Of a DNA stretch of 64,000 nt, positions 9,170 through 17,228 are shown in pieces; within the stretch, counting starts at the first letter, position 1, and the number at the start of each line of letters is the position of its first letter. The notes under the pieces were generated by a model, which made no database searches, was not told the DNA's origin, and saw only the letters and a list, made by a program, of their open reading frames with translations. The translations under genes were made by a program, and so were the position numbers. This stretch comes from Dokdonella fugitiva. GTDB lineage: Bacteria; Pseudomonadota; Gammaproteobacteria; Xanthomonadales; Rhodanobacteraceae. The stretch lies in contig NZ_SLWQ01000003.1 of assembly GCF_004342425.1 (NCBI RefSeq), forward strand, positions 310,001-374,000. Direction: 5' to 3'.

Positions 9170-10963
9170 ATGACCACCACGATCGAAGTCAAAGTCCCCG
9201 ACATCGGCAATTTCAGCGGCGTGCCGGTCATCGAGATCCTGGTCAAGCCGGGCGACACCGTCGCCAAGGACCAGGGCCTCGTCACGCTCGAATCGGACAA
9301 GGCGACGATGGAGGTGCCCTCGAGCGTCGCCGGCGTCGTCAAGGAAGTGCGCGTCAAGCTCAACGACGAGGTCGCCGAGGGCACGGTGGTCGCCGTGATC
9401 GAGGCCACCGATGCCGCCGCCCCGATGGCGGCGGCGCCCGCGCCCGCGGCACCGGCCGCCGCAGCGCCCGCATCCGCGCCCGCAAGTATGCCGGCGCCTG
9501 CATCGTCCGCGCCGGCGCCGAAGGCCGCCTCCGCGAGTGGCCGCAAGGCCGACGTCGAATGCCAGGTCGTCGTGCTCGGTTCCGGTCCGGGCGGCTATAC
9601 GGCCGCGTTCCGCGCCGCCGACCTTGGGCAGGACACCGTGCTCGTCGAGCGCTACGCGGCGCTCGGCGGCGTCTGCCTCAATGTCGGCTGCATCCCGTCG
9701 AAGGCGCTGCTGCATGCGGCGCGCGTGATCGACGAGGCCGCGCACGCGGTCGACTACGGCATCGCGTTCGGCGAGCCCAGGCTCGATCTCGACAAGCTGC
9801 GCGCGTACAAGGACAAGGTCGTCGCGCAGATGGTCAAGGGCCTCGACGGCATGTCGAAGCAGCGCAAGGTGCGTGTCGTCGAAGGCACGGGCATGTTCGT
9901 GTCGCCGAACGAGATCGAAGTCGCGACGAAGGACGGCACGAAGCTCGTGCGCTTCGAGAAGGCGATCATCGCCGCGGGTTCGCAGGCGGTGAAATTGCCG
10001 GGCTTCCCGTGGGACGACCCGCGCATGATGGATTCGACCGACGCACTGCTGCTCGCCGACGTGCCGAAGAAGCTGCTCGTCGTCGGCGGCGGCATCATCG
10101 GCCTCGAGATGGCCTGCGTGTACGACGCGCTCGGCAGCGAGGTCACCGTGGTCGAGCTCATGGACCAGCTCATGCCGGGCGCCGATCCGGACCTCGTGCG
10201 GCCGCTGCAGCAGCGGCTGTCCAAACGCTACGCCGGCGTGCACCTCGAGGTGAAGGTCGCGAAGATCGAAGCCGAGAAGAAGGGGCTCAAGGCGACGTTC
10301 GAGGGCGAGAAGGCGCCCGAGCCGCAGCTCTACGATCGCGTGCTCGTCGCGATCGGCCGTTCGCCGAACGGCGCGAAGATCGGCGCGGAGAAGGCCGGCG
10401 TCGTGGTCACCGAGCGCGGCTTCATCCCGGTCGACCGCCAGATGCGCACGAACGTGCCGCACATCTTCGCGATCGGCGACCTCGTCGGCCAGCCGATGCT
10501 CGCGCACAAGGCGACTCACGAAGGCAAGGTCGCGGCCGAAGTCGCCGCGGGCGAGAAGAGCGAATTCGTCGCGCGCGTGATCCCGTCGGTCGCCTACACC
10601 GATCCCGAGATCGCCTGGGTCGGCCTCACCGAAGCCGAGGCGAAGAAGCAGGGCATCAAGGTCGGCGTCGGCAAGTTCCCGCACGCGGCGTCCGGTCGCG
10701 CGGTCGGCATCGGTCGCACCGAGGGCTTCACCAAGCTGCTGTTCGACGAGGCGACGCATCGCGTCGTCGGCGGCGGCATCGTCGCGCCGAACGCGGGCGA
10801 CCTCATCGCCGAGATCGCGCTGGCGATCGAGATGGGCTGCGAAGCCGCCGACATCGGCCTCACCGTCCACCCGCACCCGACCCTGTCGGAGTCGGTCGGC
10901 ATGGCGGCCGAGGTCTACGAAGGGACGATCACGGACCTGTATTTGCCGAAGAAGAAGGGCTGA
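9170..10963 (+). CDS. lpdA: Dihydrolipoamide dehydrogenase (E3) with N-terminal lipoyl domain
   Basis: This 597-residue flavoprotein reoxidises lipoamide in 2-oxoacid dehydrogenase complexes. Residues 1-80 form an extra lipoyl domain whose sequence closely follows that of the E2 next door (LESDKATMEVP in both), then an Ala/Pro linker, then a full E3 from about residue 122. The redox-active disulfide is in GGVCLNVGCIPSKALL, FAD and NAD sites are GSGPGGYT and GGGIIGLE, and the catalytic HPHPT is near the C-terminus. Lipoyl-E3 fusions are known from Neisseria and xanthomonads. It lies 10 bases after aceF. Confidence 0.96.
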   Translation: MTTTIEVKVPDIGNFSGVPVIEILVKPGDTVAKDQGLVTLESDKATMEVPSSVAGVVKEVRVKLNDEVAEGTVVAVIEATDAAAPMAAAPAPAAPAAAAPASAPASMPAPASSAPAPKAASASGRKADVECQVVVLGSGPGGYTAAFRAADLGQDTVLVERYAALGGVCLNVGCIPSKALLHAARVIDEAAHAVDYGIAFGEPRLDLDKLRAYKDKVVAQMVKGLDGMSKQRKVRVVEGTGMFVSPNEIEVATKDGTKLVRFEKAIIAAGSQAVKLPGFPWDDPRMMDSTDALLLADVPKKLLVVGGGIIGLEMACVYDALGSEVTVVELMDQLMPGADPDLVRPLQQRLSKRYAGVHLEVKVAKIEAEKKGLKATFEGEKAPEPQLYDRVLVAIGRSPNGAKIGAEKAGVVVTERGFIPVDRQMRTNVPHIFAIGDLVGQPMLAHKATHEGKVAAEVAAGEKSEFVARVIPSVAYTDPEIAWVGLTEAEAKKQGIKVGVGKFPHAASGRAVGIGRTEGFTKLLFDEATHRVVGGGIVAPNAGDLIAEIALAIEMGCEAADIGLTVHPHPTLSESVGMAAEVYEGTITDLYLPKKKG

Positions 10964-11002
10964 GGCCGGGGGCCTGGAGCCGAAGGCTGCGCCCACCCCA
11001 TT

Positions 11003-11112
11003 CGTTCGCCCTGAGCGCAGGCCGCAGGCGGAGCCGAGGGGCCGTCCCCGGTGGCGTCACCGTCGGGCGCTTCGACTTCACCCGCTTCGCGGGCCGCGCT
11101 CAGCGCGAACGG
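11003..11112. repeat. Dispersed palindromic repeat, copy 1
   Basis: The ends cgttcgccctgagcgc (11003-11018) and gcgctcagcgcgaacg (11097-11112) are inverted with one mismatch. Between them are blocks such as gccgcaggcggag and gggcgcttcgact that also occur, in the same order, in the copy at 34092-34192. It occupies most of the gap between the convergent lpdA and glutaredoxin genes. No coding potential or transposase is visible. Confidence 0.7.
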
Positions 11113-11169
11113 AGTTGCGGGGTGTGCCCGCCGGCGAAGGCGGTTGCTGCCACGAGCGCGCGCCGAGGG

Positions 11170-11505
11170 TCAGCTCCGCTTGCCCGCGTACTTCGCGAGT
11201 TCCGCGCCGATCTTCGCTTCGTCGAAGCCGTTGATCTTCGCCTCGCCGATCACGATGAGGGGCGTGCCGACGCCGCCCGCGGCCTTCCATTCCGCGGCGG
11301 CGGAGGCGGACTTCTCGATGTCGCGCTCTTCCCATTGCACGTCGTGCTCGGTGAACCAGGTGCGCGCCTTCGCGCAATAGCCGCAGGTCGCGGTCGCGTA
11401 CATCGTCACCTTCGGCGCATGGATGTCGCTGAGCGCCGGCTGCGCTCCGGCGACGGACATGGTGCCGACGACGAGCGCCAGCGCGAGCAGGGTTCTCCGC
11501 AACAT
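11170..11505 (-). CDS. Exported glutaredoxin-like protein
   Basis: This 111-residue protein has a signal peptide (MLRRTLLALALVVGTMSVAGA) followed by a small thioredoxin fold. The redox motif is CGYC at the start of the first helix, and GVGTPLIV supplies the cis-proline. Cytosolic glutaredoxins usually have CPYC and no signal, so this one is expected to act on periplasmic thiols, perhaps handling mixed disulfides; the electron source there is unclear. It stands alone, with an SH3-type protein gene upstream on the same strand. No other function is suggested by its neighbours. Confidence 0.82.
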   Translation of the reverse strand: MLRRTLLALALVVGTMSVAGAQPALSDIHAPKVTMYATATCGYCAKARTWFTEHDVQWEERDIEKSASAAAEWKAAGGVGTPLIVIGEAKINGFDEAKIGAELAKYAGKRS

Positions 11506-11588
11506 CGCACTCCCTCCTGAAAGGCGGCGCCGGGCGGCGCCGCTGCGTCACACAGAGAGCGGGCGACGTGGGCGATAGTTCCCGCGAC

Positions 11589-12269
11589 TCAGCTCTTCTT
11601 GTCCTTGTCCTTGTCCTTGCCGCGATCGCCGTCGCGTGGCGCGGGACGCACGGCGGGTCGTGCGGGTGCGGGCGCCGGACGCGCGGGTGTCGGCGGGTGC
11701 GGCGCGGCCGGCGGGCGCGACTGCTGGACCGGCGGCCGCGGCTGCACGGGTGGTCGCGTTGCGGGCGGCCGCATGACGGGTGGACGCGGCTTCGGCTGCG
11801 CGACCGGCGGCTTCGGTCGCGATGGCGGTCGATGCTGGATCGGCGGACGCGGCCGGTGCGGGGGTCGGTACACCGGCCGCCAGTGGCTCCAGCGATCGCG
11901 CTGCCGGTACCACGGCCGCGTGCTGTAGTAGCTGTCCCAATAGCTGCCGAACGTGAACGTGATGATCGGGATGCCGATGCGCAGGCCGTAGTCCGGCAGG
12001 TAGACGCGACGACCCTCGTACTCGAAGTCGAGGTAGTCGCCGGCGACCCAGCCGCGGTCGCCATAGGCGATCACGTCGCACCAGAGGAAGTCCTCGATGC
12101 AGCCCTGCACGGCGAGCGGCGTGCCCGGTGCGAGCGTGCGGATGCGCGGGTAGCCGCTGTCCGGCCCGGCGCGCAGGCTGAGGCGCGTGGTCGTGTATGC
12201 ATCGGCGGCAAACGCGGGCATGGCGCCGAGGCCGAGCAGCGCGAAGACGAAGGCGAACAGGCGTTTCAT
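11589..12269 (-). CDS. Exported SH3-domain protein with Pro/Arg-rich tail
   Basis: This 226-residue protein has a signal peptide (residues 1-20) and a bacterial SH3-like domain (about 22-80, with SLRAGPDSGYPRI and the closing GWVAGDYL). A short segment rich in aromatic residues follows, then about 100 residues of Pro, Arg and His repeats of the type RPPIQHRPPSRPK. It resembles YraI-type proteins. Such SH3 domains often bind peptidoglycan or protein peptides in the periplasm. The basic proline-rich tail is probably disordered and could bind acidic polymers (inference). The start at 12269 is chosen for the signal peptide; the frame is open 21 codons upstream. Confidence 0.72.
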   Translation of the reverse strand: MKRLFAFVFALLGLGAMPAFAADAYTTTRLSLRAGPDSGYPRIRTLAPGTPLAVQGCIEDFLWCDVIAYGDRGWVAGDYLDFEYEGRRVYLPDYGLRIGIPIITFTFGSYWDSYYSTRPWYRQRDRWSHWRPVYRPPHRPRPPIQHRPPSRPKPPVAQPKPRPPVMRPPATRPPVQPRPPVQQSRPPAAPHPPTPARPAPAPARPAVRPAPRDGDRGKDKDKDKKS

Positions 12270-12347
12270 GCGCGGACCTCCATGGCGGCGGGACACGCCG
12301 GCCACGATGCGCCGCTTCGGCGCCGCCCGCAAGCGGCGCCGCGGTGC

Positions 12348-14216
12348 TCAGTGCGCGGCCACGTCGAAGCCGTTGGCGAAGATCGTGTCGCCGCCGATCG
12401 TGCACGTCCCGGGTACCTGCGCGTGGGTGAGCGCGATGTCGTCGACGAACCAGCCCTCGCCGGTCTGCGCGGTGTCGGTGCGATAGAGCCAGCGCAGCTT
12501 CACGTTCATGCCCGCATACGCGCCGAGGTCCACCTGGTGCTGCGTGAAGCCGAACTGCCCCCTGCCCGTGAACGCCCCCGAGCCGGTCGCGATGCCGCAC
12601 AGATTTCCGCCATCGGTGATCGTGCCGGGATAGCCGCCGATCGGTGTCAGGCGGCTCCAGATCGTGCCGCCGTCGGTCGAGATCTCGACCACGCCGCCGT
12701 CCCAGCCCTGCTCGATGTCCCACGCCGTCCAGAACGACAACTGCGGCGAGGTGCCGCCGGTGAGATCGAGCGGCGGCGTCACGAGCGTGACGCAGAGGTT
12801 GTTCGCCGCAGTCGACCAGAAACTCTGCAACCCGCCGTGCGTGCGCGCGGTGGACATGTGCCAGCCGGCATGTTCGATCTGGTCCGGCGCGCGGCTCGGC
12901 GTGCCGACGCCCTGGGCTTCGAACAACGGGTCGCCGGGTTCGGCGCCCGACGCGAACGTGCCGTCGTGATTCGGCCCGGTCGGCGTCGCCGCGAGGCGGA
13001 CGAGATTGCCTTCCTCGCTGCCATTGGCGGTGTCGCTCGCGCGCACGACGTAGTACTGCGGCGACCCGCCGGCGACCGCATCGTCGGCCCAGGCGAGCGC
13101 GCCGATGCCGGTGGCGATGCGATGCGCGAGGTCGGGGACGAAATCGGCCTGGTCGGAACGGTAGACCGAGTACGCGGCAGGCCCGCCACACGCCGGCTGC
13201 GCGCCGGCCCAGGCGAGGTCGACGCGGCATTGCGCGGTGCCCGCGTTGGACGCGGTCGCGATGCCCGCGAACAGTGGCGGCGCGGTGCAGCTGCCGCTCG
13301 TCTGCGCTTCCACGCAGGTCGATGCCGGCGCGGCGCAGCCCCCGCTCGCGTCGGTCGCGACGACGCGGTAGCCGTAGGTGACGTCGCCCGAGGCGTCGGT
13401 GTCGGACCAGCTGCTCGCCGCGATCTGGTCGGCGATCGTCTCGAAGCGCCCGCCGCAGCCGCCCTGCGCGCGCTCGACGCGGTAGGTCGCGTCCGGCGCC
13501 GAACCACTCCAGGCGAGGTCGATGCGGTGGTCGCCGTTCGGCGTGGCGGCGAGCGCGGGCGTCGCCGGCGCGGTGCACAGGTGCGGCTCGAGCACGAAGA
13601 AGCCTTCGTCGATGCCGGTCGCGATGACGCGGCCGCTGCCAGGGAAGCGGTAGTTGTTCCAGCTGCCGTTGAACTGCGGGTGGTCGCTCGCCGGGTACGT
13701 GTCGAAGTAGGCCACCTCGGTGAGCTGGGCGGCGGACAGGTTGTCCATGCGCAGGATGCGCACGCCGGCTTCGTAATTCGACTGGTAAACGTACTGGCCG
13801 TGCACGTACTGGTTGTGGTCGATCACGCCGAGCGCGCTGTCGTGGTGGCCGACGAGCACCGGCGCGTCGAGGTCGGACACGTCGAAGACGTAGGTGCGTG
13901 CGGCGTGGCCGAAGTTGCTTTCGTCGAGCTCGTCATCCACGAGCAGGTAACGATGGTCGTCGGTGAGCCAGCCTTGGTGCGGGTAGGCGGCGCCGTCGTA
14001 GGTGAACGACGACAGCGTCACCGGCGCCCCCTTGTCGGTCACGTCGACGATCGCGACCTTGTGCGTCGGGCCGTTCGAATCGACGCAGATCTCCCTGCCG
14101 ACGTGCGCCGTGTCGGGGCCCGCGTACACCCAGCATTGCGATTCGTGCGTGTAGCCCGCGTCGCCGACGCAGCCGGCGAAGACCGGCGCGTCCCGACCGG
14201 TCCGCGACCGGCGCAA
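12348..14216 (-). pseudogene. 5'-truncated choice-of-anchor B / LVIVD-repeat secreted protein
   Basis: About 620 codons are open, but there is no ATG or GTG start and no signal peptide; the only early start is TTG at 14216. The frame begins abruptly at FAGCVGDAGYTHESQCWVY, which in full-length family members lies well inside the protein. What remains has the LVIVD-type propeller part (about residues 30-210), fibronectin-III-like segments, a C-terminal jelly-roll-like region and the tail DTIFANGFDVAAH. The gap to the next gene holds a TAGACT-like -10 box, as if promoter and middle were joined by a deletion. It could be an unusual gene or an assembly error; I favour a decayed gene. Confidence 0.6.
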
Positions 14217-14249
14217 GCGGCCGAGTCTAGCAGGCGCCGCGGCAGCCGT

Positions 14250-14597
14250 TCAGCGCGACCCGCGGCCGGCGCCCCGCTCGGGCGCCGCCGGCGTCCCGGT
14301 ATCGACCACGTCGTAGTGGCGCACGAGCGGCTCCATCTCGAGCAGGTAGTCCTCGTCCTCGGGATAGTAGACCGAGCGCTCGGGGTTCTCGCCGGCGAAC
14401 GCGCGTACCGCGTCCATCGAGTCCCACAGCGAGATCAGCACGATTTCGCTGTGCTCGCCCTGCAGCCGCCGCAGCACGCTGATGCCGCGGTTGCCCGGCG
14501 TGGCGGCGACGTCCTTGAGCAGCGTCTCGCGCAGATGGGCGATATAGGCGTCGGCCCGTTCGGCCAGCGTGATGCCCCGCCAGATGCGCGCGATCAT
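14250..14597 (-). CDS. Antibiotic biosynthesis monooxygenase (ABM)-fold protein
   Basis: This 115-residue protein has the small ferredoxin-like alpha/beta fold of the ABM family: ARIWRGIT at the N-terminus, a helix with ADAYIAHLRE, then SEIVLISLWDS, and an acidic stretch near YYPEDEDYL. Such proteins dimerise and cover heme-degrading enzymes, quinone oxidases and many of unknown role. No neighbour gives a pathway. The C-terminal 20 residues are Gly/Pro/Arg-rich and outside the domain. The truncated choice-of-anchor fragment follows on the same strand. Confidence 0.72.
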   Translation of the reverse strand: MIARIWRGITLAERADAYIAHLRETLLKDVAATPGNRGISVLRRLQGEHSEIVLISLWDSMDAVRAFAGENPERSVYYPEDEDYLLEMEPLVRHYDVVDTGTPAAPERGAGRGSR

Positions 14598-14744
14598 GTG
14601 CCGCCTCCGATGACGTCGCCGCCATCTTCGCATGGTCCGGCTGGTTTTTCGCGCCGGCCCCGGCCGTTCGGTGCTAGCGACGCCGGCGGCAACTGCGGCC
14701 ATAATGCGGCAGGCCCGCGTTGCGGGCGCTGTGGGAGGATCGGG

Positions 14745-15353
14745 ATGGAATGGCTCGGCTGGTTGGTGGCAGTGCTCGCGGCCGGCGTGGCGGCGTGGCT
14801 GATGCGCGCCCTGCGCGCCGAGCGCGGGCGCAGCCATGAGCTCCTCTACGAGAAGATCGACCTCGAGAACGAACTCGACGCCGCGCGCAACGGGCCGTCG
14901 GAGAGCGCCGCGCAGGCCGCCGCGCACGACGCGCTCGTCGCGGTCGCCAATCGCCTCGACGCACCGCTCGGCTCCGCCCGCGCGCACCTGGAGGACCTCG
15001 ACGCGCAGATCGCCGACTACCGCGAGCGCGTGCGCCAGTTCGACGCGGCCGTGCAGTACTGCCTGCAGCCGGTCGAGATGATCTTCGGCGCCGACAAGGC
15101 AACGCTCGACCAGCTCATGAGCCACGTCGAAGGCGCGCGGCGCAAGTTGTTCGAAGCGCGCGCCGCGCTGCAGAAGAGCCCGCTGCACCTCGCCAAGGGG
15201 CCGCTCGACGGCGGCCTCGGCGAGATCGACGTGCTCGCCGACTACGCGCGCGCGCTGCGCATCGCGCCCGCGGATGCCGCGCCCGCGGCGCCGCCAGTGC
15301 CGCCCGCCGCCACCGCGATCGCGGCCGACGAGCCGACGCTCGCGTCGTCCTGA
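14745..15353 (+). CDS. Membrane-anchored coiled-coil protein of unknown function
   Basis: This 202-residue protein starts with one hydrophobic helix (about residues 3-21) and then continues as a long charged helix, likely coiled coil, through about residue 155, ending in an Ala/Pro-rich tail. I do not recognise a family; the layout resembles YhcB-type inner-membrane proteins but no specific motif confirms that. A gggagga ribosome site and a CATAAT box at 14700-14705 precede it. The next gene starts 4 bases after its stop, so the two are probably co-transcribed. Confidence 0.7.
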   Translation: MEWLGWLVAVLAAGVAAWLMRALRAERGRSHELLYEKIDLENELDAARNGPSESAAQAAAHDALVAVANRLDAPLGSARAHLEDLDAQIADYRERVRQFDAAVQYCLQPVEMIFGADKATLDQLMSHVEGARRKLFEARAALQKSPLHLAKGPLDGGLGEIDVLADYARALRIAPADAAPAAPPVPPAATAIAADEPTLASS

Positions 15354-15357
15354 GCCG

Positions 15358-16236
15358 ATGGCGGTCGCGCTGGTGCTCGGCGCGAGTGGCGCGATCGGGC
15401 GTTTCCTGTTGCCGCGACTGGTCGCCGCAGGCGACGACGTCCTCGCCCTGAGCCGCGTCGCGCGCGGCTCGTCGTCGCCACGGCTGCACTGGCTGCACGG
15501 CGACCTCGAGCAGTCCCTGCCCGCGTTGCCCGCGCTCGACGTGCTCTACAGCTGCGGTCCGCTCGACGCGTTCGCGCGCTGGTACGCGCGCGCGCCGGTG
15601 CGCGCCGCGCGGGTGGTCGCGATCGGTTCGATGAGCATCGACAGCAAGCAGGCGTCCGCCGACCCGCACGAGCGCGACCTCGCCACGCGCCTGCACGAGG
15701 CGGAAGGGACGCTCGCCGCCACGGCGCGCGCCCGCGGCGCCGCGTGCACGGTGCTGCGGCCGACCCTCGTCTACGGTGCCGGCGTCGATCGCAGCCTGAC
15801 CCCATTGGTCCGGCGCGCGCAGCGCTGGCGCGTGTTCCCGCGCGTGGCGGGGGCGCGCGGCCTGCGCCAGCCGGTCCACGCGGACGACCTCGCCGCCGCC
15901 TGCGTGGCCGTCGCCTCGCGCCCGCGGTGCGCCGATCGCACCTATGCACTCGGCGGCGGCGAACGCTTGCCGTTCGCGACCATGCTCGAGCGCGTTCGCA
16001 CGTCGCTGCCGTTCCGCACCGTGCCGGTGCCCATGCCGCTCCCCCTGCTGCGTGCGACGATCGCGCTGGCGCGCGTCGCCGGCAGCGCCCGCCTGTCGCC
16101 CGCGCTCGTCGATCGCCTCGGCAGCGACCTCGTCGCCGACGATGGCCCGGCGCGCGCCGATTTCGGCTACGCGCCGCGGCCGTTCCGACCCGACGCGGCC
16201 TGCTGGCACGACGTCGTGCCGTTCAGCGGCGATTGA
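15358..16236 (+). CDS. NAD(P)-dependent epimerase/dehydratase-like protein
   Basis: This 292-residue extended-SDR protein has an N-terminal nucleotide site GASGAIGRFLL and the later block ACTVLRPTLVYGAG typical of sugar-nucleotide epimerases and related reductases. The usual YxxxK is not obvious: the matching region reads SMSIDSKQASADPHE, so it may be an atypical member that binds NAD(P)H without epimerase chemistry. It starts 4 bases after the coiled-coil gene and is followed by an exported DUF2884-like protein after 37 bases. Substrate unknown. Confidence 0.72.
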   Translation: MAVALVLGASGAIGRFLLPRLVAAGDDVLALSRVARGSSSPRLHWLHGDLEQSLPALPALDVLYSCGPLDAFARWYARAPVRAARVVAIGSMSIDSKQASADPHERDLATRLHEAEGTLAATARARGAACTVLRPTLVYGAGVDRSLTPLVRRAQRWRVFPRVAGARGLRQPVHADDLAAACVAVASRPRCADRTYALGGGERLPFATMLERVRTSLPFRTVPVPMPLPLLRATIALARVAGSARLSPALVDRLGSDLVADDGPARADFGYAPRPFRPDAACWHDVVPFSGD

Positions 16237-16273
16237 GGCCATGCGGGCCATCACTGCGCCCCGGAGGTTACCG

Positions 16274-17023
16274 ATGAAACGATTCGCATCGCTGCTGCTC
16301 GCCGCCTGCGCGTCCCTCGCCCACGCAGGCAGCCTCCAGGACACCTGCGCCGCGAGCAGCGCCTACGACCTCGTCGTCGGTGCCGATGCGCTCGTGTTCG
16401 AACGCGCGGCGCCGGCACCGCGGCGGATCGAATGGCGCGACGGCCGCCTGCGCGTCGACGGTGCGGTGGTGCGCCTCAACACCGAGGACACGGACCGGCT
16501 CGCGCTGTTCGCGCGCGAACTGCGTGCGCTGGTGCCGAAGGCGAAGGCGATCGCGCTGCGCGGGCTCGACCTCGCCACCGGCGTCGTGCGCGACGAGACG
16601 CGTCGCCTCGTCACCTCGGCCGACGCGCGTGCGGAACTCGACCGGCGCATCGGCGAGCATGCAGCCGCACTGCGCCGCCGCATCGCGCTCAGCACGAGCA
16701 CGCGCGACTGGCAGGCCGATGCCTTCGAGCGCGACGTCGCCGCGTGGTCGGCCGACCTCGTGCCCTTGCTCGCGGCCGACGTCGGTCGTGGCGCGGTCAC
16801 CGCGGCACTCGATGGCGACCTCGACGAGGCGGTCCGGCTGCAGGTGCGCGCGAGCGAACTCGGCAACAACCTGCAGACGAAGATCGAGCGGCGCCTGCGC
16901 GACCTGCGCCCGCAGGTCGAGACGCTGTGCCCGGCGATCCGCCGCCTGCACGAGCTGCAGGACGGCGTGCGCGACGGCGACGGCCGCCCGCTCGACCTGC
17001 TCGACGTCGGCGGCGCGCGCTGA
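16274..17023 (+). CDS. Exported YggN-like (DUF2884) protein
   Basis: This 249-residue protein has a clear signal peptide (MKRFASLLLAACASLAHA). The mature part begins with short beta strands and then long helices with many Arg and Glu residues; the pattern 'VGADALVFE...DGRLRVDGAVV' and the later helical block match the YggN family, whose role is unknown. A ggaggt ribosome site precedes the ATG. Its place after the SDR gene suggests a three-gene transcript. The family call is from memory of its sequence style and is moderate. Confidence 0.62.
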   Translation: MKRFASLLLAACASLAHAGSLQDTCAASSAYDLVVGADALVFERAAPAPRRIEWRDGRLRVDGAVVRLNTEDTDRLALFARELRALVPKAKAIALRGLDLATGVVRDETRRLVTSADARAELDRRIGEHAAALRRRIALSTSTRDWQADAFERDVAAWSADLVPLLAADVGRGAVTAALDGDLDEAVRLQVRASELGNNLQTKIERRLRDLRPQVETLCPAIRRLHELQDGVRDGDGRPLDLLDVGGAR

Positions 17024-17139
17024 GCCGCGCGCGCTTCGTCGCTACGCAGCGGTATGCATGCGCGCGGCGCGTGCCGTCGCGCATGCGCTTGCTGCAACGC
17101 AGCGGGTCGGATGCGCGGTTTTCTCGCCGCAGTGCAGCG

Positions 17140-17169
17140 TTGCCAACGCTCGTTTGAACGACCTAAGAT
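17140..17169 (+). promoter_or_regulatory. Candidate sigma70 promoter of the lipase gene
   Basis: TTGCCA (17140-17145) and TAAGAT (17164-17169) are spaced by 18 bases, about 60 bases before the start codon of the extracellular lipase gene. It is the best promoter match in the 205-base gap after the DUF2884 gene, and implies the lipase is transcribed on its own. Confidence 0.4.
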
Positions 17170-17228
17170 GCGGTGCGCTTCACGCACGACTCACGCAATC
17201 CAGGACGCCAGCCAGAAGGGGCATGCCC

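Noticed and set aside
11568..14744. A long plus-strand open frame running into the coiled-coil gene
   Set aside because: Only the part from 14745 has a ribosome site and sensible protein; the rest is antisense of SH3, choice-of-anchor and ABM genes.
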